A stretch of 64,000 bases of DNA. It comes from Roseivirga sp. 4D4. GTDB lineage: Bacteria; Bacteroidota; Bacteroidia; Cytophagales; Cyclobacteriaceae. Numbering within the stretch: the first letter of the stretch is position 1; every line of letters begins with the position of its first letter. Shown in pieces: positions 61,201-64,000 of the stretch. The position numbers and the translations under genes were made by a program. The stretch is taken from positions 4,512,105-4,576,104 of the forward strand of contig NZ_MDGP01000001.1 in the NCBI RefSeq assembly GCF_001747095.1, given 5' to 3'. The notes below the pieces were generated by a model, which did no database searches, had not been told where the DNA came from, and was given only the letters and a program-made list of their open reading frames with translations.

Positions 61201-64000
61201 TGGTCGCATCGTTTGGTCCATTGTTAGTAACCGTAACGGTATACGTTATCTGAGCACCCGGAATAGGTGTGCTATTATTCTGAAGCTTAGTGATACTTAA
61301 GTCTGCTTTTTGAGCCGTTACCGCTGTAGTGGAGGTGTTATTTCCACTTGTTGGATCATCCTGATCAGAACCGGTAATGGATGCAGTATTATCATAAGTT
61401 CCTGTTGCAAGGACCTTCGCCACAATGGTCAATACTGGAGCCTGTGTAGTAGAAACAGTTCCAATATCCCAAAGACCAGTTGATGCTGAATAAGTACCAA
61501 ATGTTGTGTTAGAAGACACAAAGGTATATCCGCTTGGCAATAGATCTGTTACAGCTACATTGGTCGCCACATCAGGGCCAGCATTACCCATGGTCAACGT
61601 GAAAGTGATATCGTCACCGACATTTGGAGTTGCATTACTCACTGCTTTGGTCAATGATAGGTCTGAAGACAAGGCGACAATGCTTGAGGTAGCTGTATTG
61701 TTACCTGCATCCGGATCGAATTGATCGGCACCAGTAATCGTAGCCGTATTGGTGAAGTCACCAGCGGCAAGTACTGTTGCAGTGATGGTTAATGTTTCGG
61801 TCGCGTCTTTGGCGATCGTTCCGACTGTCCATATTCCAGTACCGGAGGCATAAGTTCCTGCACTAGGAGTAGCAGTGCCTAAAGTATATCCTGAAGGTAA
61901 AAGGTCAGTTACCTGAACTCCCGTAGCAGAAGAAGTACTCGGTCCATTGTTGGTTAAGCTTACTGTAAACGTAATTACATCTCCCACATTAGGATTCGCA
62001 TTGTCTACCACTTTTATCAATTCAAGATCAGCTCTTGGAGGGTTAACAGCTGTGGTAGCCGAGTCATCAGAGTTATCTGGATCTAGTTGATCTAGGGTAG
62101 TTACAGAAGCAGTGTTTCCATAGTCACCAGTTGATAGTACTGTAGCGGTAATGGTAAGGGTAGCAGTAGCGGCATTGTTCAATGCTCCGATATTCCAAAC
62201 CCCTGAACCACTGTTGTAAGTACCCGTAGAAACAGTTGAGCTCACGAAAGTATATCCACTTGGCAGTTGGTCAGTAATGCTAAGTCCAGTTGCATTGTCA
62301 GAACCTGTATTTGAGGCAGTGACAGTGAAGACTACATTTTCACCCACATTGGCAGTAGGATTATCTACTGTTTTGGTGATGTTGATGTCAGAAGTTTGCA
62401 GTGTAACTGTAGCACTTGCTGCATTATCTGTACCATCAGTATCAAAGACATCAGAAGCCGAAACAGTAGCTGTATTGGTAAAGATTCCAGAAGACTGCAC
62501 AGTAGCTACTATGCTCAATACAGCAGAAGAAGTACTGTTTAGCGTACCCACTGTCCATATGCCAGTAGAGGCAGTGTAAGTACCCGCAGTAGGCGTAGCA
62601 GATACTAAAGTGTATCCATCAGGCAGTTGATCAGTAATTTCAATGCCTGTAGCCGCATCAGGGCCTTGGTTCAATACAGTAACCGTGAATACTACATTAC
62701 TACCAGGGGTAGGTGTAGGGTTATCCACCGACTTAGTTACGTTAAGGTCAGCAAACTGAGCAGCGACCGTTTCAGTACTGCTGTTATTTCCTGCATCAGG
62801 ATCGGTCTGATCAGCAGCAGTAATAGAAGCTGTATTATCATAAGTACCCGTAGCCTTCACCTTAGCGACAATGGATAGGGTAGCAGTACCCGCATTGGCT
62901 ACAGATCCTACAGACCAGAGGCCATTGGTGTTGTTGTAGCTACCAAAAGCAGTAGTAGCCGACACAAAGTCATATCCTGAAGGCAATACATCAGTTACCT
63001 GAACACCAGTAGCCGCATCAGGACCAGCATTGCTTACCGAGATGGTGAAAGTGACATTGTCATCCACATTCGGAGTATCGTCACTAGCTACTTTGGTAAT
63101 AGATAGATCAGCAGACTGAGCTACAATACTAGCCGAAGCAGTATTATCACCCGAGTTAGGATCATACACATCGTTACCGGTAACAGTAGCTGTATTGGTG
63201 AAGTCACCAGCAGCAAGTACAGTAGCGGTAATGGTTAAAGTAGCAGTCGCATCTTTAGCTAGTGTACCAACAGCCCAAACCCCTGTTCCAGCAGTATAAG
63301 TACCCTGACTAGGTGTAGCCGTTCCGAAAGTATATCCAGTAGGTATTTGATCTGTTACCTCAATGCCTGTAGCATCAGCCACATCAGGACCATTGTTGGT
63401 CAATGTTACAGTAAATGTGATTACATCACCCACATTAGGAGAAGTAGAACTTACTGTTTTATCAAGACTAAGGTCAGCTCTAGGCGCATCTACTGTGGCA
63501 GTAGCTGTATCATTACCACTCACACCATCCACCTGATCTAAGCTGTTAACACTAGCGGTGTTGTCAAAAACACCATTGGCAAGTACAGTAGCCACAACCT
63601 CAAGTGTTACTACTCCATCTTTAGGAAGTGTTCCAATGGCCCAGATACCTGTACCACTAGTGAAAGTACCTTGGGTAGAAGTAGAAGACACAAAAGTATA
63701 TCCACTAGGCAGTTGATCTAATACCTGAAGGTTAGTAGCAGCGTCACCACCATTGTTAGTAGCGGTCACTGTGAAGGTCACGTTTTCACCCACATTGGCA
63801 GTAGCATTACTCACCACTTTAGTCAGTGCAATGTCAGCTTGTTGAAGCGTCACTGAAGTACTAGCCGTATTGTCAGCCGTATCAGTATCAAACTGATCAG
63901 AAGCAGTGATAGTAGCAGTATTGGTAAAGTCACCAGTTGCCAGTACGGTTGCTCTGATAGAAAGTACTGCAGAAGCAGAGTTACCAATAGTACCCACAGT
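37250..64000 (-). CDS. giant DUF11-repeat adhesin-like protein with T9SS type B sorting domain, partial
   Basis: One open frame runs from the stop at 37250 to the window edge without interruption: at least 8915 codons, with the N terminus outside. It consists of 72 complete and one partial DUF11 repeats (TIGR01451/CARDB-like beta-sandwiches, each starting ADLxITKxVDNxxPNVGExV and containing [20 protein letters not shown]). One cadherin/bacterial-Ig-like domain and a gliding-type C-terminal domain follow. The GTG at 63997 is internal to a repeat and is not the real start. Composition is rich in Thr, Asn, Asp, Val and Gly with no Lys clusters, as in surface fibres. It resembles SprB-type adhesins secreted by T9SS with SprF. 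Adhesion is inferred. Confidence 0.93.
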   Translation of the reverse strand, partial: TVGTIGNSASAVLSIRATVLATGDFTNTATITASDQFDTDTADNTASTSVTLQQADIALTKVVSNATANVGENVTFTVTATNNGGDAATNLQVLDQLPSGYTFVSSTSTQGTFTSGTGIWAIGTLPKDGVVTLEVVATVLANGVFDNTASVNSLDQVDGVSGNDTATATVDAPRADLSLDKTVSSTSPNVGDVITFTVTLTNNGPDVADATGIEVTDQIPTGYTFGTATPSQGTYTAGTGVWAVGTLAKDATATLTITATVLAAGDFTNTATVTGNDVYDPNSGDNTASASIVAQSADLSITKVASDDTPNVDDNVTFTISVSNAGPDAATGVQVTDVLPSGYDFVSATTAFGSYNNTNGLWSVGSVANAGTATLSIVAKVKATGTYDNTASITAADQTDPDAGNNSSTETVAAQFADLNVTKSVDNPTPTPGSNVVFTVTVLNQGPDAATGIEITDQLPDGYTLVSATPTAGTYTASTGIWTVGTLNSTSSAVLSIVATVQSSGIFTNTATVSASDVFDTDGTDNAASATVTLQTSDINITKTVDNPTANVGENVVFTVTASNTGSDNATGLSITDQLPSGYTFVSSTVSTGTYNSGSGVWNIGALNNAATATLTITATVLSTGDYGNTASVTTLDQLDPDNSDDSATTAVNPPRADLELIKVVDNANPNVGDVITFTVSLTNNGPSTSSATGVQVTDLLPSGYTLGTATPSAGTYASGTGIWTVGTIAKDATETLTITATVLAAGDFTNTATITGADQFDPDAGNNTATSSIVALSSDLSLTKAVSNATPNVGDDITFTLTMGNAGPDVATNVAVTDLLPSGYTFVSSNTTFGTYSASTGLWDIGTVSTTQAPVLTIVAKVLATGTYDNTASITGSDQDDPTSGNNTSTTAVTAQKADLSITKLQNNSTPIPGAQITYTVTVTNNGPNDATNVLVSDRLPSGLTFVSSTESAGTYDSNTGVWTVGSLANSSSAVLTLTGTVLTTGTTTNVANIDSADQFDTDNSNNSASQTYTLQQSDIAITKVVDNAAANVGSNVTFTITASNAGPDDATNLVVNDLLPSGYTFVSHVASQGTYVSGTGVWTVGTVSNGANATLTVVGTVLATGDYGNTASVGSLDQQDNTSTNDQATSTVTPPRADISMAKVVDRERVNTGDAITFTLTVKNNSTTTDATGITVTDLLPSGYTYTGDTPSQGAYVSGTGVWTVGSLAKNTTATLAITATVNGAGDFTNTASVTAVDQFDTNTSNDTATASTTKQSADIAIAKTVNDAAPQVGDQVTFTITATHTGDDAATGVTITDALPAGYTFVSASTLTGSYNSGTGVWTVGSIEVNSSVTLTITATVLSTGTYNNTATLTTIDQADSNAGNDSATAVVVTQFADLNMTKTVDNASPIPGADVIFTVTVLNQGSGQATNVSITDQLPSGYTFVSASTSQGSYLSDTGIWTVGTLANGASASLTLRATVKSSGDYNNTATVTASDQFDSDGTDNSASQSVTVQNADINLAKSVDNATANVGQNVVFTITATNQGPNDATNVVIKDQLPSGYTFVSSNTATGSYSNATGLWTLGSLSNGANATLDITATVVNVDDNTNTASVQSLDQLDPDGTDDSASATVTPPIAELGITKTVNTVTTTPTDPVVFTVTVTSGAASTADATNVTVTDLLPAGYTFVSATPSQGTYTSGTGVWDIGTITNGGSVTLTINATVTAVADYTNVASITASDQFDPNGGNNTASASPTVQSIDLQMTKTVDNATQDVGESVVFTVSLLNNGPDLATNVVANDLLPSGYTLVSSTASHGTYVSGTGVWTVGSLANAETATLTLRTTINATGVYTNTASVTSADQTDSNGTNDSDNATSAPLLSEVGITKVVDNSTPLPGGTVEFTIVATNNGTATANGVQITDVLPSGYTFVSTPTITAGTYSNLSGLWDVGNIAAAASQTLVIRATVNTAGTYTNTATITRNNTFDTNAANNTASESVTMQQSDLSVTKVVDNATTNVGQNATFTITVSNAGPSNATNVNILDQLPSGYTFVSATPSQGTYTSGTGVWAAGTINNGNNATLDIVATVLSTGTYNNTASVQSLDQFDGTSTNDSASQTVDPANIDLALTKSVTPIGANVGDQVTFTVLLENNGPDGASGITITDQLPAGYTFVSATADQGTYDSGTGIWTVGSLANGVAKSLEIVATLNAAGALTNTATVSAVNEFDTNTANNTATAAAFIESSDISVAKSVDNLTPNIGESVVFTVVVNNSGPDPADNLIVTDLLPSGFTYASHTVDRGSYVSGTGVWSIGTLNDAGTATLRVTATVLSTGSYANTASVTSLDQNDPDATDDSSTITVVPMVADLNVTKSVDNATPNAGDDVIFTVNVLNEGTAAATGVQVTDLLPSGYTLVSAVASQGSYVSSTGLWTVGTIANGATTTLTLRATVLATGNYTNTATVTASDQFDGDTTDNSDTALVTLETSDIAITKTVDNATANVGENVTFTVTVTNTGADNATNLSINEALPSGYAFLSATASTGTYSNGAGVWTIGTLNNAASATLTITATVLSTGDFTNTASVKTLDQQDPDNTDDSASETVTAPVMDLELVKTVSNSSPNVGDLITFTMTLTNNGPTAGSATGIEVVDVLPSGYTFSSATPSVGTYNNGTGLWNVGSLAKDANATLVITATVLSTGNFANTASVTKADQFDPNSGNNTSTATIVTQSADLALTKVVNNATPNVDEEVTFTLTLSNAGPDLATNVAITDILPNGYQFVSSNTAFGNYSATTGLWRVGNVTTAQSPVLTIRAKVLPTGTYNNTASISASDQDDPTTSNNSSTANVDAQIADLSITKMLNDNNPIPGATVVYTITVTNDGPDAATSVEVSDRLPSGIAFASFTASTGTYDANTGIWTVGNLVNSSSAVLTLTGTVQTTGNFTNVANINSADQFDPDNSNNSASQGLTLQESDIAVTVAVDNASANVGENVTFTVTVNNNGGDDATNLVIDNLLPSGYTLVSQSPAAGSYNATTGVWTVGNLANGGSTTLTVVATVNASGDYGNTASLSSVDQVDDNSTNDQDTETVTPPRVDISVAKTVDQVRVNTGDEITFVITATNNDGSEDATGVVITDQLPDGYTITGNTPSQGTYVAGTGVWTIGNLASNSIATLAITATVNATGNFENTATVTAADQFDPDTANNTSSASTLKQDADIAIAKVVDNAAPQIGDQIKFTITATHTGSDNATGVTITDAIPTGYDVVGSTTVNGSFNSGTGIWTVGTIPANTSVSLEIMATVKSTGVYNNTASLTSIDQADGDNTNDSATVNVVPQVADINLTKTVDNATPIPGDDVIFTVTALNQGTGNATNVAITDQLPSGYTLVSFSTSQGAYVSNTGVWTVGTLANGGSASLTIRAKVLATGDYANTASVTASDQFDNDTTDNTASRSVTVQSSDISITKVVDNASANVGENVVFTVTASNAGPDAATNLEIRDDLPAGYTFVSSSTANGSFSNATDIWTIGTLASGATATLTITATVASVDDNVNTASVNELDQIDPDNTDDNASATVTPPVADLSITKTVDKTTPTVGEEVTFTLTVQSEASSTADATNVVITDALPDGYTFVSANTTSGAYDNSTGLWTVGTVANGANATLTITATVNATGDLTNIASITASDQFDPDKGNNTATVSTNSQAIDLAVTITPDVTTQDVGEEVTFTVTLTNNGPDAATGVIANNILPDGFTFVSANQDFGTYNETTGTWNIGALPNGSTANLTVVGKVLSTGNYTNTISVVSSNQTDLDNTNDQASTTITALLSDVSVTKVVSNTTPVPGESIDFTVTASNAGPNSAREVQITDVLPSGYTFVNATRTKGTYDNTTGIWNIGTIGNGTTQTLIIRATVNASGDYLNTASITRNSTFDTDASNDSATATVTVQEADISVTKIVSNNIANVGENVTFTVTASNAGPDAATNVEIVDKLPTGFAFVSATASQGTYNATSGVWTLGTLNNSSSATITIVATVQSTGVYDNVAAVQRVDQNDTDNTNDSATATVTPPNADLVVTKVIDDASPNVGDNVMFTVTVTNDGPDQATNIVLTDQLPSGFTLVNATESQGSYVAGTGIWTVGSLTNGNVATLEILATVNATGDRTNTATITSVNEFDPETSNNTASVSSGIQNADLSISKSASDLVPNVGDEVTFTITVNNAGPDPASNVTITDQLPSGFTFVSATPSRGTYNNATGLWSFASLNNAGVATLEVKATTLSTGSFVNTATITAVDQNDTDNTNNSASVTLDPMIADLSVTKAVDNANPVPGDDVIFTINLTNNGPDAATGITVTDQIPSGFAIVSAVASQGTYTSGTGSWTISSLANSATATLTIRTTVQSAGDFTNTATITAVDQFDNDNSNNTASSAVTLQSSDIAVTKTVDDNTANVGETVTFTVTVTNNGTDRATGLSIIDQLPSGYNLISANPSAGSYVSATGIWTIGQLANAGTVTLTMSASVLSSGDYANSTSVNSLDQIDPTSTNDAATATVTPPRADLAITKTVDNTNPNVGDLITFTVTVTNNGPSTSSATGIEVTDLVPSGYTLVTPTASQGTYDRNSGIWTLGTLANAANATLTMTATVNETGDFTNTARISASDVFDPNSGDNTASVSILAQASDLEITKAVSNAMPNVGQNVTFTINLSNLGPDPATGVQVTDQLPSGYEFVSASTNFGAYAESTGLWTLGSIANAQTATLSIIAKVTETVNYDNTATITAVDQDDPEDANNEATVQVTAQFADLSVTKTVDNATPVPGDDVIFTVTIANQGPNSATNVEITDLLPSGYALVSSNASIGTYTSSTGKWNISSIGSSGSAVLTIRATVQASGDYTNTASVTASDQFDVDNTDNQASTSVTVQTSDISITKTVSNASANVGENVTFTVTVTNNGPNTATGLSVSDRLPSGYSFVSATSNQGTFTNATGNWQIGTLPNAGVVTLQVTATVLATGDYTNTASVSSLDQVDPDNTDDSVSSTVNPPRADLNLTKVVDSNNPNVGDQVTFTVTLTNNGPSTATATGIEVTDKLPSGYALTNATTTPGTSYNNVNGIWTVGNLDKDEVVVLTIRATVRENGEFTNTASVTASDVFDPNEGDNTASASIVAQSADLAITKTVSDATPNVDDNVTFTISVNNLGPDAATGVVVTDQLPSGYDFVAANTSFGSYNNATGLWTVGSITNGTTATIDLIAKAKSTGDYNNTATITAADQDDPDTDNNDATVNVTTQFADLNISKAVDNASPVPGEDVIFTVTLLNEGPNDATNIEVTDQLPDGYTLVSSTASVGAYVSSTGLWTLPSLGSNASATLTIRATVQSAGIFTNTATVTASDVFDTDNTDNSASASVTLQTSDISLAKTVSNAVANVGDQVTFSIVATNAGPNQATGLVIEDLIPSGYDLISAISTKGSYNRGSGLWTVGSLNSTATATLTVVATVKASGDYANTAAVSALDQNDPDDSNDQATATVNPPRADLELVKTVSATDPNVGDVITFTVTLTNNGPSTSDATGIQVTDQLPSGYTLGTATPSVGTYNSTSGLWDVGSLAKDASATLTMTATVGAAGDFTNTASITAATEFDPNAGNNTASASIVAQSADLGITKTVSNATPNVGEDITFTVSVTNNGPDAATNVEVTDVLASGYDFVSATTAFGSYNATTGIWNPGVINNAATATLSIVAKARATGNYNNTATITNSDQDDPQPLNNTETVEVDAQQADLSITKVIDNTTPIPGEQVVYTITVTNNGPDAATNVEVSDRLPSGYNFAAFTTSTGTYDAITGIWTVGTLVNSSSAVLTLRATVLATGSHLNVASINDADQYDPDQSNNSVSQGATVQESDLVVTKVVDNGAANVGESVVFTVTIANNGPDAATNIELEDRLPSGYAFVNATVSQGTYNSTTGEWTVGTIASTSSATLDVVGIVLATGDYGNTAVISEIDQNDPDESNNTATTFVNAPRADIGLLKEVNISRPNVGDEVEITVTVVNNGPDNATNVEITYLLPDGLEFVSDNPTQGAYTASNGLWAIGNIPNGDTETITITAKVLADGSYDNNSLVTDLIEHDEVEANDAADVTIFPTQTDILVEKSVDNGGPNVGENVVFTVTVTNNGPDAATGITLEDELPNGYTFLLANASQGGFNNTNSVWTVGDLVNGASATLQITARVKSDGTYKNTASLLNVDQFDPDLTNNEASSTPRPQRADVTVSKTVDNANPNPGDIITFLVTAFNIGPDAASDVQITDQLPSGYSLQNAFASQGTYDPATQIWSLGTLGDGSSAVLVMSARVNTSGNFENIASITASNQFDPDATNNSGSQSITLQKADVGITKTIDNDNPNIGDRVTFTVTVTNSGPDEATNVVVDDLVPAGYEIISSSVSQGGYNATTGIWGIGNVANAGTATLNVVATVTSSSAYNNIAKVIEVDQLDENATNDEASQTITLQQSDLSVTKTVDDPTANVGDFVNFTVTVTNNGPDAATGVRVLDQVPSGYTVISTNTNGNGVYNENSGEWIIGTINNGASVTFNVQARVLLNGEFENVATVSAVDQVDNNGTNDSASATVTSPKVDIAIAKTVDNANANDGDPVVFTVTVTNIGPDNASGSGIEVEDKLPNGYDLVGTPAVSQGTYDATTGLWQVGALAKDASATLTINATVKLTGIFTNVAEVTDADQFDPNVGNNLASVSVGLQTSDLIITKTVNDDEPNVGDEITFSIQVRNDGPDPATGVTVSDAIPNGFFFVEGTTGTGSYNGTTGIWNIGSIPVDGIVTLDIKATVRSTGNYTNVATIATLDQVDADITSNISSVVVDPQIVDLSVAKVVDISNPKVGDDVFFTVTVTNNGPDAATSVQASDVLPAGYTLVNSSSSVGTYDEVTGLWNIGNLVASANAVLNIRATVISNENLVNNVSIDFADQFDPDLTNNNASAGSDVASADINVAKAVNNPFANVGENVEFTITVSNDGPDEASGLIITDQLPNGYQLVSAVPSAGTFANTTGIWNIGTLADGAQATLVVTATVKGDGEYTNMAAVTSLDQFDPDEANNQSDANVTPPLVDLEVMASVDDNNPNAGDQVTFTFTVQNNGPDDGTGISLEGLLPSGFTFVSAAPSKGTYDPVTGDWIVGDLGNGSLEVITLIATVNSSGNFTATVETKDGDQFDPNSNNNSASAGVTLQGADIAVVKTVDDAEPNVGDNVNFTINVSNAGPNGATNLDILDLLPSGYAFVSADPSKGTYNSTTGIWNIGTLSGGGSESLVVKAEVLNIGDYDNTASVNAVDQLDPTSTNNSSSASAPPQLVDLVITKVVDNDTPIINEEIVFTITVSNNGPARATGVVVEDILPNGYTLISNNVTPGTSFDRDTGIFTVGNLVSGGNAVLTLRVRTSETGEHDNTATITDLDQFDTDQTNNSADRPVTIQRADISVAKTVDNAVANVGENVTFTVTVSNAGPDAASSLVVNDLLPSGFTLVSESAASGTYNSTSGVWTIGALANGASTTLTVTGTVLSLGDYNNVAAVVNSDQVDDDKTNNTASIEVVPPQSDLSISKAVNANNPNVGDVVTFTVLVTNNGPDPANATNVEVTDVLPSGYTLVSSSTSKGSYNSSSGLWDIGTLPNGDSETLTITATVLAVGNFTNTAQITNSDQFDPNLGDNTASASIVAQNADLSMAKAVSNSDANVGENVIFTVTLSNAGPDAATNVTALDKLPSGYTLVSASASHGAYNGSTGVWTVGSIANGEDAVLSITATVLESGEFTNTASVTAADQDDPDDSNNSASAGVTALKSDLQIVKIVNQPTPIINEQVVFTVTVTNNGPSPATNVEVTDNVPNGFVVTSTTTSQGSYSAATGIWEVGDLANGGSAVINFITEAQPTGDHTNIATITAADQFDTDETNNSSQQSVVVQTADVGVSKVVSDATANVGESVVFTVKVFNAGPDAATSLEVQDLLPSGYELESSTAGSGTYVPSTGVWTIGTLAANDTVTLTVQGEVLSTGDLTNTVSITNSDQVDPDTSNDEASAEVVFPTADLALTKTSDITRADIGEEVNFTVTLTNNGPDQANNIQISEIIPSGFILIGTEASKGDYDAGTGLWTLNSMILNEQATLKVKVQTKAEGSFSNTVRVNDVDEFDSNTANNSSTASISPRAADLGITKTVDTSIPNIGEQVVFTVALTNNGPDNATNVVVTEQIPSGYELVSVAADAGSYDAGQSAWILDGINNGQTLNLVITAKVLEEGDYDNTATISSLDQKDSNADNDSSEAEVNPPTVDIAVTKTIDNDEANIGDEVNFSILVRNVGQDGASGIVISDLLPSGYTFVDGFASIGSYDPVTGEWQIDQLIEGSSAFLLVRATVNGSGSYTNTARLIAVDQFDVNPNNDLSSAFTSIKQADVGLTKTVDNANPIIGDIVRFTVVMTNAGPETASGIVVNDLLPDGYRFIGFTAIGNYNPNSGIWRVDTLRLNQVATLSVRAEVLPTGNYLNIASIENIDQTDLNTANDEAFAKILPDISDLQIEKSVSNARPELNETITFFVTVGNNGPSPATNIEVLEEVPDGYTVVSIAAGAGTYDTNTNIWSIPTLGVDETATLGITVTVNRAGEYLNEVSIIGADQFDPDLSNNTASKRITLPRADLSVMKSINDDDPESGGQVIFTIVVNNAGPNPGTNVVVNEQLPSGYEFVSATTTTGTYDEVAGTWNIGILVLDQTETLVIVANVLDDGEHTNSVSVIGTEVDPDETNNVSTVELTFNNPPIAEDDDVTMLQNTSLTNGTVIFNDTEADGDQLTYSLVNGGSASERGTLVFNPDGSYTYTPTPDFFGVVTFTYQVCDDGIPVKCDTAVVTITVLENSDVIPGQGISPNNDGMGDETWFIEGIDKFPNNNVQVFNRWGNKVWETEGYNNTTRAWNGDAIVGLFVNKEGERLPDGTYFYVIDLRDGSKPLSGFIVIKR
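37253..37540 (-). other. T9SS type B C-terminal sorting domain (gliding-motility-associated, TIGR04131-like)
   Basis: The last 96 codons contain '[20 protein letters not shown]', '[13 protein letters not shown]', 'WNGD', '[12 protein letters not shown]' and a terminal 'GFIVIKR'. All landmarks of the CHU_C/type B CTD are present, indicating export through T9SS. Confidence 0.95.
37541..37850 (-). other. single cadherin-like/Big_9-type domain
   Basis: About 103 codons from '[20 protein letters not shown]' through '[20 protein letters not shown]' to 'TITVLEN'. This is the tandem-95/VCBS-like beta-sandwich and the only non-DUF11 extracellular domain visible in the protein. Confidence 0.85.
47585..49033 (-). 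repeat. four-repeat cassette, units 43-46 (1449 bp)
   Basis: Unit 44 shares '[16 protein letters not shown]' with unit 4, and unit 45 shares the '[19 protein letters not shown]' type with units 5 and 41. It is adjacent to cassette 39-42. Confidence 0.8.
49034..50479 (-). repeat. four-repeat cassette, units 39-42 (1446 bp)
   Basis: Order of unit types '[10 protein letters not shown]', '[10 protein letters not shown]', '[10 protein letters not shown]', '[10 protein letters not shown]', matching units 3-6 and 43-46. It is identical in length to units 3-6. Confidence 0.8.
50480..56254 (-). repeat. sixteen-repeat block, copy 2, units 23-38 (5775 bp)
   Basis: Carries the same markers in the same order: unit 27 'RVNTGD', unit 28 'TITATHTG', unit 31 'SSTADATNV', unit 32 'TQDVGE', unit 33 'ITRNSTFDT', unit 30 '[10 protein letters not shown]'. 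It is only one codon shorter than copy 1. Confidence 0.85.
56255..62032 (-). repeat. sixteen-repeat block, copy 1, units 7-22 (5778 bp)
   Basis: Each unit matches the unit 16 places later better than its neighbours. Unique markers: unit 11 'RVNTGD', unit 12 'TITATHTG', unit 15 'ASTADATNV', unit 16 'TQDVGE', unit 17 'ITRNNTFDT', unit 14 '[10 protein letters not shown]'. Confidence 0.85.
62033..63478 (-). repeat. four-repeat cassette, units 3-6 (1446 bp)
   Basis: Unit types in order: '[10 protein letters not shown]', '[10 protein letters not shown]' with 'FGSYNN', '[10 protein letters not shown]', '[10 protein letters not shown]'. Same order and unit types as units 39-42 and 43-46. Confidence 0.8.

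Larger units (their letters stand above)
37851..64000 (-). repeat. DUF11 repeat array, 72 complete plus one partial unit of about 360 bp
   Basis: Counted by the unit start motif (A/S-D-I/L-x-x-T/A-K). Order from the window edge: partial unit 1, unit 2, four-unit cassette 3-6, sixteen-unit block 7-22, sixteen-unit block 23-38, cassettes 39-42 and 43-46, and units 47-73 ending at 37851. Unit lengths vary by only a few codons. Confidence 0.92.

Noticed and set aside
37770..63541. Many plus-strand open frames of 60-160 codons across the giant gene
   Set aside because: They recur at the repeat period, have no family features, and arise because the Thr/Ala/Val-rich minus-strand frame lacks stops on the opposite strand.
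63997..64000. GTG at the right edge as the start of the giant gene
   Set aside because: It lies in the middle of a DUF11 unit (the common W-T-V-G-T-I motif), so the frame continues beyond the window.
37851..64000. Assembly duplication as the full explanation for the giant repeat array
   Set aside because: The frame is open over 26.7 kb and the repeated blocks differ throughout by many substitutions, which a collapsed or duplicated assembly would not produce.
1..64000. tRNA, rRNA or riboswitch genes
   Set aside because: No cloverleaf, rRNA or known riboswitch consensus was recognised on reading; a covariance search would be needed to exclude small RNAs.

Overview
The window comes from a Bacteroidota genome, most likely a marine Cytophagales-type bacterium (Roseivirga/Fulvivirga-like; the genus is inference). 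The evidence is a type IX secretion (T9SS) protein set with a type B C-terminal sorting domain, PorP/SprF and PD40-OmpA proteins, many Bacteroidota-restricted families (TIGR02757, DUF3822, DUF4296, the Bat/DUF58 group), few Shine-Dalgarno sequences, and promoter -7 boxes of the form TAnnTTTG.

Region 1 (1-20.5 kb) is core genome: the 5' end of an NfeD-type membrane protease, a LysM protein, TIGR02757, pyrE, two Nudix hydrolases, coaD with DUF3822, a hotdog thioesterase coupled to a RecD-like helicase, DUF423 and YggS, a GH3-family protein with a LysE exporter, a short Bat/DUF58 operon, DUF4296-mutS2, and an acetyl-CoA hydrolase/transferase. It also holds two heptanucleotide tandem arrays beside pyrE, a 246-bp tandem duplication that copied the 5' end of a gene, and scattered hairpin repeats.

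Region 2 (20.8-32.2 kb) is a six-gene polymorphic-toxin-like operon. Three consecutive secreted proteins have unrelated N-terminal parts but a shared C-terminal domain (tail-fibre/S74-like). A 1166-aa YD/RHS shell protein without a core domain follows, then a 1465-aa RHS protein with a core domain and a 234-aa unrecognised C-terminal region. A small zinc-ribbon, two-helix membrane protein overlaps its stop codon (ATGA) and is the best immunity candidate.

Region 3 (32.2-34.1 kb) is a decayed accessory zone: a lipoprotein, an XRE-type repressor divergent from a P-loop ATPase gene that is cut off exactly at a 120-bp multi-hairpin element, an orphan fragment of the shared tail-fibre C-terminal domain, and a second copy of the element. 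Further members of the element family lie near 12.3, 12.5 and 19.1 kb.

Region 4 (34.1-64 kb, minus strand) is one transcription unit: a giant adhesin-like protein (at least 8915 codons, N terminus outside the window), a PorP/SprF protein and a PD40-OmpA protein, ended by a clear intrinsic terminator. The giant protein has 72 complete and one partial DUF11 repeats of about 120 aa. They are nested: four-repeat cassettes of 1446-1449 bp, and a 16-repeat block of about 5.78 kb present twice head to tail. One cadherin/Ig-like domain and a T9SS type B sorting domain close the protein.
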